A stretch of DNA of 18,197 nt, from positions 1-18,197 of the forward strand of contig SOKS01000063.1 of the NCBI GenBank assembly GCA_004375725.1, read 5' to 3'. The notes beneath the pieces were generated by a model. It had not been told where the DNA came from. It did not search any database and saw only the letters and a program-made list of their open reading frames with translations. Shown one piece after another: positions 6,584 through 14,393 of the stretch; positions within the stretch are counted from its first letter, which is position 1; each line of letters opens with the position of its first letter. Made by a program: the position numbers and the translations under genes. Source of the DNA: Dehalococcoidia bacterium (lineage in GTDB: Bacteria; Chloroflexota; Dehalococcoidia; Dehalococcoidales; RBG-16-60-22).

Positions 6584-9016
6584 CTAGAGCAGGCTCACCG
6601 GGTCAATGTCAATTGTCCAACCCTGCGGGAGGGTTATCGGAGAGAGGAAGGAGGACAGTTCGGTACCGCGCAATATTATCTGCCATCGGTAACGACCTCT
6701 CAGCCGGTGGATGAATGCCGGGGCAGGTCCAATCAGGCTGATAGCGCTGATACCTCTGGCATCTCTTTCCAGCGTTAACACGTTTCTCATTTTCTCCGCC
6801 TCTCGCTGGCAGACGGCATCGTTGGTGTGGCTGCAGGTTAAAAGCGCCAGCCGGGAGAACGGGGGGTTATGCAGCTGGCGCCGGTAGTCAATCTCCTTTT
6901 CGTAGAAAGCGAGGTAATCATGATTCGCTGCCGCCTGGATGGCATAATGTTCCGGTGAGAAGGTCTGGATGATTGCCTGTCCGCCCAGAGGTCCTCGACC
7001 GGCCCTGCCGGCCACCTGGCTCAGGAGCTGGAACGTCCGCTCGCCGGCCCGGAAGTCGGGCAGGTTCAAACTCGTGTCGGCGCTCACCACGCCCACCAGT
7101 GTTACCCGGGGCAGGTCCAGTCCCTTGGCCACCATCTGCGTGCCGATGAGAATATCCGCTTTGTGGTCGCGGAACTGGCGCAGTATTTTCTCGTGCGACT
7201 CTTTGCTCCTGGTCATATCGCTGTCCCAGCGGAGCAGTCTTGCCCGCGGCATGGCGTAACTGGCTTCCTGTTCCAGCTTCTGTGTACCCAGTCCCAGATA
7301 CTTCATCTGCCGGTGGAAACACCTGGGGCAGCGGTCGGGCACAGACGTCTTTTGGTTGCATTGGTGACAGACAAGCATATCCTCGGCGTAGTGATGGGTC
7401 AGGGGTACCTCGCAGCGACGACAGCGCAACACGAAGCCACAATGCCGGCACTGGATGAATGTGGCGCCACCCCGGCGGTTGAGGAACAAAATCACCTGTT
7501 CCCCGCCGTTTACGGCCTGTGTCATCGCCTGCGACAGAGCGCGACTGAAGATGCTGCGGTTGCCAGATTTCAGCTCGTCTCTCATGTCCACGACGTCAAC
7601 TCGAGGCAGTGGCGCGCTTTCCACTGGCACAACACGTTCCGGAAGCTGGAGAAGCTCGAAATTGCCTTCCCGGGCGCGAAAATAAGTGCCCACATCGGGG
7701 GTGGCGCTGCCCAGGATGACCACGGACCCTGTCAGCTCGGCCAGCTTTAGAGCCACATCGCGGGCATGGTAACGTGGTGCCTGGTCCTGCTTATAATTCC
7801 ATTCATGCTCCTCGTCGAGTACGATAAGTCCCAGGTCGGGCTGGGGGGCAAAGAGGGCACTCCTGGGGCCAGTGACGACGTCGAATTCGCCGTCCCTTAT
7901 CCTTCGCCATTCGTCATACTGCTCGCCCGGTGAGAGCTTGCTGTGCAGGACGGCGACCCGGTGCGGAAAGCGGGCGGCAAAGCGTTCAATAGTCTGCGGG
8001 GTGAGCGCGATTTCCGGTACCAGGACAATGCCCCGCCGGCCCATTTTTACTGTCTCCGCGAGTGCCCGCAGGTATATCTCAGTCTTGCCGCTGCCGGTAA
8101 CGCCGTGGAGCAGAAAAACCTTGGATTGAGTTCTGTTATCATGTATCGCTTCGCGGATGCGCGAGAAGGCATCTTCCTGGGCACGGGTTAATTTAGGTGG
8201 CGACGCTGGCAAAATATCCTGATAGGAAATCGGCTCTCTCCTTACCTCGACCGGCTCAAAGGTAATAAACCCCTGGTGGGCCAGAGCATCGGCGGCTGCC
8301 TTGTCCACGCCCAGCTTCTGTCTCGCCTCCGCCCAGGGGGTTGGCTCAGCCTGTTCGCTTAAAAAATCGATAATCCTCGCCTGCTTTAAGGCTCGTTTTC
8401 TCTTGAGTTCGGCCGATATCTCCCGGGCGCTGGTTGGGGACACGTTAAGGCGCAGGTAGGGCACAATCCTGGGACGGATCTTTATCGGCTCCAGCTCGTA
8501 ATCTCTGGCTGCCAGCCCGTTTCTTACCAGTTGCGAGACGATGACCTGAGCCTTCTTCTCACCGAGCTTCTTCTCCAGTTCTTTAAGGCTGATTCTGCCT
8601 TGCTTCTGTAAAAGCGCAAAGGCCTGGCGCTGTGGTGGCGTAAGGTTCAGCCGGGCTTTCTCGTCAGGTTCAGGCACTGCCGAGACAAAGGTCAGCGTTT
8701 TCCTTTCAAATCCCGGTGGCAGCATGAGGGCCACGGCATTGAAGAGGGGGGATAGATAGTAATCGCTTAGCCATCGGGCCAGATTTACCCGGGCTGCGGA
8801 GAGAAAGGGACGGGGCTCAATAGTATCAATAATATCCCGGGTCTCTGCCACGGCAGGGTGGGGACTCAGTGCCATGACAATGCCCTGGAGAGTGCGCTCG
8901 CCAAAAGGGACCCATACCGCCTGCCCCGCCTCGATGTTCAGGTGTGGGGGTATGGCATAGCTGAAAGTACGGCGCCGGGCAACCGGGGAATTGACACTGA
9001 CCTCAGCATATCTCAT
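6584..9016 (-). CDS. priA: Primosomal protein N' (PriA) replication restart helicase
   Basis: A 3'-to-5' superfamily 2 DNA helicase that reloads the replisome at stalled forks. Counting from the chosen start (810 aa): an N-terminal 3'-DNA-binding domain (from MRYAEVSVNSP), a winged-helix region, Walker A GVTGSGKT (305-312), DEEH (401-404), GSATPD near 436, and a cysteine-rich zinc region with eight Cys (523, 526, 532, 535, 550, 553, 563, 566). The helicase C-terminal lobe with GTQMVAKGLD follows. I prefer ATG 9016 over the in-frame TTG at 9040 because GGAG lies six bases upstream of the ATG and PriA proteins usually begin close to the YAEV strand. It lies 81 nt after rplS and before def. Confidence 0.96.
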   Translation of the reverse strand: MRYAEVSVNSPVARRRTFSYAIPPHLNIEAGQAVWVPFGERTLQGIVMALSPHPAVAETRDIIDTIEPRPFLSAARVNLARWLSDYYLSPLFNAVALMLPPGFERKTLTFVSAVPEPDEKARLNLTPPQRQAFALLQKQGRISLKELEKKLGEKKAQVIVSQLVRNGLAARDYELEPIKIRPRIVPYLRLNVSPTSAREISAELKRKRALKQARIIDFLSEQAEPTPWAEARQKLGVDKAAADALAHQGFITFEPVEVRREPISYQDILPASPPKLTRAQEDAFSRIREAIHDNRTQSKVFLLHGVTGSGKTEIYLRALAETVKMGRRGIVLVPEIALTPQTIERFAARFPHRVAVLHSKLSPGEQYDEWRRIRDGEFDVVTGPRSALFAPQPDLGLIVLDEEHEWNYKQDQAPRYHARDVALKLAELTGSVVILGSATPDVGTYFRAREGNFELLQLPERVVPVESAPLPRVDVVDMRDELKSGNRSIFSRALSQAMTQAVNGGEQVILFLNRRGGATFIQCRHCGFVLRCRRCEVPLTHHYAEDMLVCHQCNQKTSVPDRCPRCFHRQMKYLGLGTQKLEQEASYAMPRARLLRWDSDMTRSKESHEKILRQFRDHKADILIGTQMVAKGLDLPRVTLVGVVSADTSLNLPDFRAGERTFQLLSQVAGRAGRGPLGGQAIIQTFSPEHYAIQAAANHDYLAFYEKEIDYRRQLHNPPFSRLALLTCSHTNDAVCQREAEKMRNVLTLERDARGISAISLIGPAPAFIHRLRGRYRWQIILRGTELSSFLSPITLPQGWTIDIDPVSLL

Positions 9017-9097
9017 CCTGTGCTCCACCGATTGTCCCAAAACTTCTGTTGCCTGTTGCGCGGATGGTACTGGTGACGTTAAGCTTGGTCGGGAAGA

Positions 9098-9787
9098 TTA
9101 TTCTTTCGTTTTATCTTCGCTTTCTTCTTCCACCGGTGCCGTTTCCGGCTCTTCCGCAGCGAGTTCACCCTGAGCCTGGGTTGCCTCTGGCGCTGTCTCT
9201 TCCGGAGGGAGCTCATCCTCGGCTTGGGTTACTTCTAGTGCCGCCTCTTCTGCTTCATCGGGAGTTTTTTCCGCTTCCAGCGGCTCCTCAACTAGCTCGC
9301 CTTCCGGCGCCACGGCTGCCGTTTCTGGAGATATTGCTTCCTGTTCGGCCAGAGGCTCCACTTCGGCAAGTTCCGCTGCCGCTGGTATTTCCTTTTCTTC
9401 AGCCTCAGCCGCCAGCCGCTCCGTTTGGGCCAGCTCTTTCTCGCGGTCTACCCGTCGCTCCTTGATGCGGGCGGCTTTACCGCTGCGTCCGCGCAGGTAA
9501 TACAGTTTGGCCCGGCGTACCTTTCCGTGGCGGATTATTTCCACTCGCTCCACCCTTGGGGAGTACAGCGGGAACGTGCGCTCCACACCGACACCATAGG
9601 CGATGCGTCTGACGGTAAAGGTGGCGCCGACACCGCCCCCCTGCAGCTTGATGACCACGCCCTGGAAGGGCTGGAGACGCTCCTTGCCACCTTCAACCAC
9701 TTTGATGTAAACGCGTACCGTATCCCCGGAGGCGAGTTCGGGAATTCTGGGATTGCGTTTGACATTGATTAGCGAATCAACATTCAT
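9098..9787 (-). CDS. rplS: 50S ribosomal protein L19 with long acidic C-terminal extension
   Basis: Large-subunit ribosomal protein located at the 30S-50S interface. Residues 1 to about 112 are a complete L19 (RNPRIPELASGDTVRVY, FQGVVIKLQGGG, ERTFPLYSP, RRAKLYYLRGRSGKAARIKE). The usual protein is about 115-120 aa, but this one has 229: residues 113-229 are a Glu/Ala/Pro-rich, probably disordered tail. The tail contains a 16-residue near-repeat (from 185 and from 201, each with E-[VA]-T-Q-A and EL..EE). The start ATG overlaps the trmD stop as ATGA, indicating translational coupling. Reading frame and codon use continue normally through the tail, so I do not think it is a frameshift artefact. 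Confidence 0.95.
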   Translation of the reverse strand: MNVDSLINVKRNPRIPELASGDTVRVYIKVVEGGKERLQPFQGVVIKLQGGGVGATFTVRRIAYGVGVERTFPLYSPRVERVEIIRHGKVRRAKLYYLRGRSGKAARIKERRVDREKELAQTERLAAEAEEKEIPAAAELAEVEPLAEQEAISPETAAVAPEGELVEEPLEAEKTPDEAEEAALEVTQAEDELPPEETAPEATQAQGELAAEEPETAPVEEESEDKTKE

Positions 9788-10569
9788 TTCTCAGGCTCCT
9801 TGTTCAAACTGGATTTGGCTTTAGACAAAGCGGTGAATTGTTCCACCAACTGCTTTTCTTCCTGTCCGAGTTTAGTCATATCGATGAGGTCCGGGCGGCG
9901 TTCCACGGTGCGTCGTAAAACCTGCTCCCGGCGCCATCGGGCAATCTGGGCATGGTTCCCGGAGAGCAGTATCTCTGGAACCGGCCAGTCCCGGAAAACG
10001 GCCGGTCGGGTGTACTGGGGATATTCCAGCAGACCGTTCGCGTGTGAATCTTCCTGCGCCGAGTCTTCCGAGCCAAGAACCCCCGGAAGTAAGCGAATGA
10101 CGGTGTCAATGACCACCAGAGCCGGAAGTTCTCCACCGGTCAGCACGTAATCACCGATGCTGATTTCATCGGTAACGAGGTGTTCTACCACCCTCTCGTC
10201 AATGCCTTCATAGCGGCCGCAGATCATGATGAGATGGCGGTACTTTGACAGTTCCATGGCGATTTGCTGGTTGAAAAGGCGTCCCTGCGGCGTGAGCAGG
10301 ATAATCGGCAGTTGTGCCGTTCCAGATTCGTCAGGAAGCTGGGCTTTTACCGCTGCCACCGCTTCAAAGACGGGCTCGGGTTTGAGCACCATGCCCGGGC
10401 CACCGCCATGCGGGTAATCATCAACGGTATGGTGTTTATCATGGGTGTAATCACGAATATTATGTACGTTGATACTGACCAGGTTCTGGTCAATAGCCCG
10501 CTTGAAGATGCCGAAGCTGAACGGCACGTCAAACATCTGTGGAAATATGGTCAGCACATCAATTCGCAT
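9784..10569 (-). CDS. trmD: tRNA (guanine-37-N1)-methyltransferase
   Basis: Methylates G37 next to the anticodon using S-adenosylmethionine, preventing frameshifting. The 261-aa protein shows the SPOUT trefoil-knot motifs: CGRYEGIDERV, SIGDYVLTGGELPALV, and LEYPQYTRP; also HGGGPGMVLKPEP near residue 60. I chose ATG 10569 rather than an upstream in-frame start at 10659 because the family begins M-x-[IF]-D-[VI]-x-T-[IL]-F-P, exactly as here (MRIDVLTIFP), and AGGG lies seven bases upstream. Its first codons overlap the end of the mogA-like gene by 11 nt and its stop overlaps rplS by 4 nt, so the three genes are tightly coupled. Confidence 0.97.
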   Translation of the reverse strand: MRIDVLTIFPQMFDVPFSFGIFKRAIDQNLVSINVHNIRDYTHDKHHTVDDYPHGGGPGMVLKPEPVFEAVAAVKAQLPDESGTAQLPIILLTPQGRLFNQQIAMELSKYRHLIMICGRYEGIDERVVEHLVTDEISIGDYVLTGGELPALVVIDTVIRLLPGVLGSEDSAQEDSHANGLLEYPQYTRPAVFRDWPVPEILLSGNHAQIARWRREQVLRRTVERRPDLIDMTKLGQEEKQLVEQFTALSKAKSSLNKEPEK

Positions 10570-11074
10570 CGCAAATCCCTGCCACCTGCTGAGAATGTTC
10601 GGTGACCACCCCTTTAATAATATCGACGGCATGCGGTATTGCCGGCAGCACTGCCTCAAGGCATTCCCTGACCGCTCTCGGGCTTCCAGGCAGGTTGATT
10701 ATCAGGCACTTGCCTCTAACTCCTGCCGTTGCCCGGCTCAACATCGCCATCGGCGTTTTGCTCAGCGAGGTGGCTCTCATAGCTTCCGCAAAGCCGGGGA
10801 CAACCCGGTCCACGACGGCAATGGTAGCTTCCGGTGTAACATCACGCTCGCCGAGTCCGGTACCGCCGGTGGTGATGACGACATCTGTTTCTCCCTTGTC
10901 CGCCCATTCCGTCAGCTTCTGGCGGATTACATCCTGCTCATCAGGGACAATCTCGTAGTTAACGATCTTGCTGTCCAGGTTAGAAAAGATATCCCTGATG
11001 GTCTGGCCGCTTTCATCATGGCGCTGACCACGCGCTCCTTTATCACTGATGGTGAGTATGCTGAAAGTAAGCAT
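10559..11074 (-). CDS. MogA/MoaB family molybdopterin-binding protein
   Basis: Member of the family that adenylylates molybdopterin during molybdenum cofactor synthesis. The 171-aa protein has the hallmark TTGGTGLGERDVTPEA (68-83) and the later INLPGSPRAV (126-135). I cannot separate MogA (adenylyltransferase) from MoaB on these motifs alone. The ATG at 11074 is chosen over an upstream TTG (11125) because the protein then starts at the first core strand (MLTFSILTIS), and the upstream codon overlaps the predicted -35. The ribosome site is modest (GGA seven bases upstream). First gene of the block leading into trmD-rplS-priA-def; no other molybdenum cofactor genes are in the window. Confidence 0.9.
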   Translation of the reverse strand: MLTFSILTISDKGARGQRHDESGQTIRDIFSNLDSKIVNYEIVPDEQDVIRQKLTEWADKGETDVVITTGGTGLGERDVTPEATIAVVDRVVPGFAEAMRATSLSKTPMAMLSRATAGVRGKCLIINLPGSPRAVRECLEAVLPAIPHAVDIIKGVVTEHSQQVAGICDAN

Positions 11075-11096
11075 TGTTGCGTCCAAAACAAATTTT

Positions 11097-11125
11097 ATTT
11101 TACCACAGATGAGGCGTGATAACAA
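11097..11125 (-). promoter_or_regulatory. Probable promoter of the mogA-trmD-rplS-priA-def block
   Basis: Minus strand: -35 TTGTTA (11120-11125), 17-base spacer, -10 TAAAAT (11097-11102). Predicted start near 11090, about 16 bases before the ATG at 11074. It is back to back with the mraZ promoter. Confidence 0.5.
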
Positions 11126-11173
11126 AATGGAAAAAGATTTTATGGAAAATTCAACAAATTTAGCCTAAAAAGC

Positions 11174-11202
11174 TTGACAAACGTGTGCTCCCGTGTTATA
11201 AA
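11174..11202 (+). promoter_or_regulatory. Promoter of the mraZ division cluster
   Basis: Perfect -35 TTGACA (11174-11179), 17-base spacer, -10 TATAAA (11197-11202). Predicted transcription start near 11209, at the beginning of the phased TGG repeats. Confidence 0.75.
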
Positions 11203-11204
11203 GA

Positions 11205-11273
11205 GTGGTATAAAATGGTAAAAAGTGGGGAAGGGTGGTAAATAATGGGACAAATTGCTGGCTGAGGGTGGTA
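11205..11273 (+). promoter_or_regulatory. MraZ operator: 10-bp-phased TGG boxes
   Basis: TGGTA, TGGTA, TGGGG, TGGTA and TGGGA begin at 11206, 11216, 11226, 11236 and 11246, exactly 10 bp apart. A further TGGTA at 11269 lies within the ribosome site GAGGGTGGT of mraZ. MraZ is known to bind tandem TGGG-like boxes separated by about 5 bp and to repress its own operon. The array spans from the transcription start to the start codon, consistent with autorepression. Confidence 0.8.
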
Positions 11274-11274
11274 A

Positions 11275-11712
11275 ATGTTTTACGGTGAGTACGACTATAA
11301 GATAGACGAAAAGGGTCGGGTAGCGATACCGCCCCGATTCCGGAAGGAACTGAAAGATGGTGTGGTCCTGTCTCCGGGAGCGGAAAAGTGCATCAATGTG
11401 TACTCGCTGCCAGAATGGCGCAAACTGGCTACGTCTCTTACCAGCGGCCCGCTGACCCCCAGTAAAATGAGAAGGCTGAATCGGGCTATCTTTGCCACTG
11501 CCTTCAACGTTGCCATTGATGGGCAGGGCAGGGTAGCTCTGCCAGTACCACTGCGCGAGCACGCTGAAATTCAGGAAGACGTTGTCGTTACCGGAGCCAA
11601 TACCTACCTGGAAATCTGGGATCAGGTTCTCTGGGAAGAAGAAAAGGCGATCAGTCAGGAGCAGTCCTGGCAGATTATAGAAAGTCTGGAGCGACGTGAT
11701 GAGCCCAAGTAA
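11275..11712 (+). CDS. mraZ: Transcriptional regulator MraZ
   Basis: DNA-binding regulator of the division and cell wall (dcw) cluster, usually acting as a ring-shaped oligomer that represses its own promoter. The 145-aa protein has two SpoVT/AbrB-like half-domains, each with the signature seen here as YKIDEKGRVAIPPRFR (about 8-23) and VAIDGQGRVALPVPLR (about 79-94). Length is normal. The ATG follows GAGGGTGGTAA. Its 3' end overlaps rsmH by 14 nt. Ten-bp-phased TGG boxes immediately upstream are the probable binding sites of this protein. Confidence 0.96.
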   Translation: MFYGEYDYKIDEKGRVAIPPRFRKELKDGVVLSPGAEKCINVYSLPEWRKLATSLTSGPLTPSKMRRLNRAIFATAFNVAIDGQGRVALPVPLREHAEIQEDVVVTGANTYLEIWDQVLWEEEKAISQEQSWQIIESLERRDEPK

Positions 11713-12754
11713 GCCTGACTCATATCACACCCCGGTTCTGATTGAAGAGACGATGGAGGCGCTGGCGGTCCAGCCCGGAGGCCGCTACGTTGATTGCACG
11801 GTGGGTGGTGGCGGACATGCTCGGGCAATTCTGGAACGCAGTTCCCCCGGAGGACAGTTGCTCGGCCTTGATGCCGACCCCGAAGCGATAAAGATAGCTC
11901 AAAAAAAACTTGAGGCCCATCGGAATTCCGTCCTCCTCGTCAATGACAACTTCGTTAACCTGCAGGTAACCTGCATCAAATATGATTTCTTTCCGGTACA
12001 TGGTATCTTGTTTGACCTCGGCCTTTCCTCAATGCAGCTAAATGGGAGCGGACGCGGCTTCAGTTTTCAACGTGATGCCCCCCTCGATATGCGTTTCAAT
12101 CCCGGGCAGGAAGTAACGGCGGCTGATATTGTCAATACTTCATCTGAAACTGAACTGGGACGCCTTATCCGAACCTATGGCGAGGAAATCCGCAGTCGTC
12201 AGATAGCGCGTCTCATTGTGCGTGAACGTCCTATCACCTCTACTCTTCACCTGGTTCGCATTGTGGAGAGGGCGGTAGGCAGGAGGACGGGTAAAATCCA
12301 CCCGGCCACGAAGACCTTCCAGGCACTTCGGATTGCGGTAAATCTGGAGCTGGAAAACCTGGAGATAGCGCTGAAACAGGCGATTGAGCTCCTCGGCTTT
12401 GAAGGCAGGCTGGTGGTGATAAGCTACCATTCCTTGGAAGACCGCATCGTGAAACACATGATGCAGCGGGAGGCCAGGGGGTGTATCTGTCCTCCCGGCA
12501 CGCCGGCATGCATCTGCGGGCATAAACCTCGCCTGAAGCTCATTCGACGACATGTAATTATGCCTTCCGAGGATGAGGTACAGGCCAATCCACGCAGTCG
12601 CAGTGCCAAACTGAGAGTTGCCATGCGTCTGATAGCACAGGATGATTGCCTGGCCACAGATGAGATGGAAATTCTCTGGGCGGAGATAAAAGCCAGAGCC
12701 TGGAGAAGGCCAGCGCTGTTACGCAAACTACAGATGGTATTTGCCATGGCCTGA
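11699..12754 (+). CDS. rsmH: 16S rRNA m4C1402 methyltransferase RsmH (MraW) with C-terminal extension
   Basis: Methylates N4 of C1402 in the ribosomal decoding centre using S-adenosylmethionine. Motifs: HTPVLIEE (10-17), DCTVGGGGHA (32-41, SAM site), FDLGLSS (105-111), and the C-terminal ISYHSLEDRIVK and CICPPGTPACICG (262-274) segments typical of the family. The family fold ends near 311 with NPRSRSAKLRVAMRL. The remaining 40 residues are an extra tail whose last 31 (321-351) resemble the C-terminus of the next gene's product. I chose ATG 11699 (GGAG seven bases upstream) over the adjacent GTG at 11696. It overlaps mraZ by 14 nt, the standard order in dcw clusters. Confidence 0.96.
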   Translation: MSPSKPDSYHTPVLIEETMEALAVQPGGRYVDCTVGGGGHARAILERSSPGGQLLGLDADPEAIKIAQKKLEAHRNSVLLVNDNFVNLQVTCIKYDFFPVHGILFDLGLSSMQLNGSGRGFSFQRDAPLDMRFNPGQEVTAADIVNTSSETELGRLIRTYGEEIRSRQIARLIVRERPITSTLHLVRIVERAVGRRTGKIHPATKTFQALRIAVNLELENLEIALKQAIELLGFEGRLVVISYHSLEDRIVKHMMQREARGCICPPGTPACICGHKPRLKLIRRHVIMPSEDEVQANPRSRSAKLRVAMRLIAQDDCLATDEMEILWAEIKARAWRRPALLRKLQMVFAMA

Positions 12755-12817
12755 ACTGGCCAGGGATAGAAATAACAACCCGAAGGTGCAGCACCCAGAA
12801 GGGGGAATAAATAGATA

Positions 12818-13033
12818 ATGGAGCAGGTACAACTAGATAAGTGGGGAGTGGGTAGAGAGACAACAGGCACCACTCTTGTGGATCTGAAGCTGAAAATAGC
12901 TGAGCACCTGATCAATCAGGCTGATAGCTACCGCCTGGACGAAGTCTACCGTATCATGGCGGAAACCAAAGTTGGGGCCAGGAAAAGAACAGACCTCGCG
13001 GACAAAATGAGGCTGGTCTTTTCCATGTCCTGA
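12818..13033 (+). CDS. Hypothetical 71-aa protein sharing a C-terminal module with RsmH
   Basis: Unrecognised small soluble protein between rsmH and ftsA. Residues 41-71 align without gaps to residues 321-351 of the preceding RsmH, both ending exactly at the C-terminus (KMRLVFSMS versus KLQMVFAMA); I count 12 identities in 31. It has no transmembrane segment, so it is not an FtsL/FtsB-type protein, although it occupies the position where ftsL often lies. The N-terminal 40 residues (DLKLKIAEHLINQADSYRLDE) look helical. GGGGG lies about 12 bases upstream of the ATG, a rather long spacing. Probably cotranscribed with the cluster, and possibly a regulatory protein made with FtsA; that is a guess from position only. 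Confidence 0.72.
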   Translation: MEQVQLDKWGVGRETTGTTLVDLKLKIAEHLINQADSYRLDEVYRIMAETKVGARKRTDLADKMRLVFSMS

Positions 13034-13131
13034 TACCTACGAACAAAATAAAAACAATGGCCGAGGAGGTTCTGGAAATGTAAAGCATAACAGAACTCGA
13101 ATAACCTGAACCTATTGAAAAGGAGGGATAG

Positions 13132-14346
13132 ATGAAAAATCGAACCGTAGCGGCAATTGATGTTGGTACCACTAAAGTATGTACCATTGTGGCGGACTTC
13201 AATGAAGCTGGTACGCCGCGCATTGTCGGCGTTGGCGTCGCTCCATCAGTTGGCCTGCATAAAGGCCTGGTGGTCAACATCAATGAGGCCAGAGAGTCAA
13301 TCAGAGAGTCAGTAAAGAAAGCGGAGCAGTCAAGCAACTACAAGCTGGAATCAGCCTATGTCGGCGTGACCGGGCGCCATGTTGCCTCGCTGAATAACCG
13401 CGGCGTGGTGGCCATAACACGGAACGACCGCGTGGTGCGCCCGGATGACCTGAAGCGTGTCCTTTCCTCGGCGCAGAGTGTCAAGATTCCCGACGACCGG
13501 AAACTCCTCCATGTTATTCCGCGGTCATATGTTGTTGATGGTCAGGCTCATGTCAAGAACCCGGTCGGTATGCATGGCTTCAGACTTGATGTGGAGACCC
13601 ACGTCATCACCGCGGCCGTAACCTCAATACAGAACCTGATCAAGTGCATTCGCAGCATTGGCGTTGATATCGAGGACCTCGTTCTCGAACCTCTCGCCAG
13701 CAGCGAGGCAATCCTGACCTCGGATGAGAAGGAAGTCGGCGTTATTCTGGCTGATATCGGCGGTGGCACCACTGATATTGCCGTCTTCAAGGAAGGCAGC
13801 ATATGGCATACCTCGATACTACCTGTCGCCGGCTATCAGCTCACCAGAGATGTATCCATTGGTCTGGGCCTGCCATTTGACGTTGCCGAGGAGATGAAGA
13901 AGCGATACGGCAGCGTGATGCCCGTTTATGAAAGCAAGACCGAGGATACCACGGCGATATCTCAGGATGGACACGGCGTCTCATATCAGGACCTGTGCGA
14001 CATTATACGCGCCCGCATTGAGGAAATTATGAAGCTCATCCTGCTTGAGCTGCCCAACTCCGAATACGAGACCCTGGTTCCGGCAGGGCTGGTGCTCACC
14101 GGCGGCAGCTCCAATCTGGCAGGCATCGCCGCGCTGGGACGCGATGTATTGCAGCTTCCGGTCAGAGTGGGTGCTCCATCCAATATGGAAGGTATCTCCG
14201 ACGTCCTCTGCGACCCGGCATATGCAACGAGCGTTGGTCTGCTGGCCTGGGGAGTCAATCATGAGCGTAGCCAGAACTGGACGCGCTGGAGCTTTGGCTC
14301 AGCGATCCGACGCATGGCTTCACGGCTGAAGGGCCTCTTCGGCTAG
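13132..14346 (+). CDS. ftsA: Cell division protein FtsA
   Basis: Actin-like ATPase that tethers FtsZ filaments to the membrane. The 404-aa protein has phosphate-1 IDVGTTKV (9-16), the FtsA-specific SHS2 (1C) insertion (about 80-160), phosphate-2 ADIGGGTTD (207-215) and adenosine motif VLTGGSSNLAG (321-331). The last residues (FGSAIRRMASRLKGLFG, 388-404) form the expected amphipathic membrane-targeting helix. Length is normal. The ATG follows AAAAGGAGGGATAG, an excellent ribosome site. ftsZ follows 47 nt later. Confidence 0.96.
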   Translation: MKNRTVAAIDVGTTKVCTIVADFNEAGTPRIVGVGVAPSVGLHKGLVVNINEARESIRESVKKAEQSSNYKLESAYVGVTGRHVASLNNRGVVAITRNDRVVRPDDLKRVLSSAQSVKIPDDRKLLHVIPRSYVVDGQAHVKNPVGMHGFRLDVETHVITAAVTSIQNLIKCIRSIGVDIEDLVLEPLASSEAILTSDEKEVGVILADIGGGTTDIAVFKEGSIWHTSILPVAGYQLTRDVSIGLGLPFDVAEEMKKRYGSVMPVYESKTEDTTAISQDGHGVSYQDLCDIIRARIEEIMKLILLELPNSEYETLVPAGLVLTGGSSNLAGIAALGRDVLQLPVRVGAPSNMEGISDVLCDPAYATSVGLLAWGVNHERSQNWTRWSFGSAIRRMASRLKGLFG

Positions 14347-14393
14347 CGATTCTAGAAAGAACGTTATCAAATTAATGCAATAAGGAGGGGGAA

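Noticed and set aside
9017..9040. TTG start of priA eight codons upstream
   Set aside because: ATG 9016 has GGAG at six bases and fits the family N-terminus better.
9049..9465. Long plus-strand ORF opposite the rplS tail (Pro/Leu-rich)
   Set aside because: Shadow of the Glu/Ala-rich antisense frame; no ribosome site and low-complexity composition.
10570..10659. 30-residue N-terminal extension of TrmD
   Set aside because: It overlaps the mogA-like gene deeply, and TrmD proteins begin at the M-R-I-D-V-L-T-I-F-P strand.
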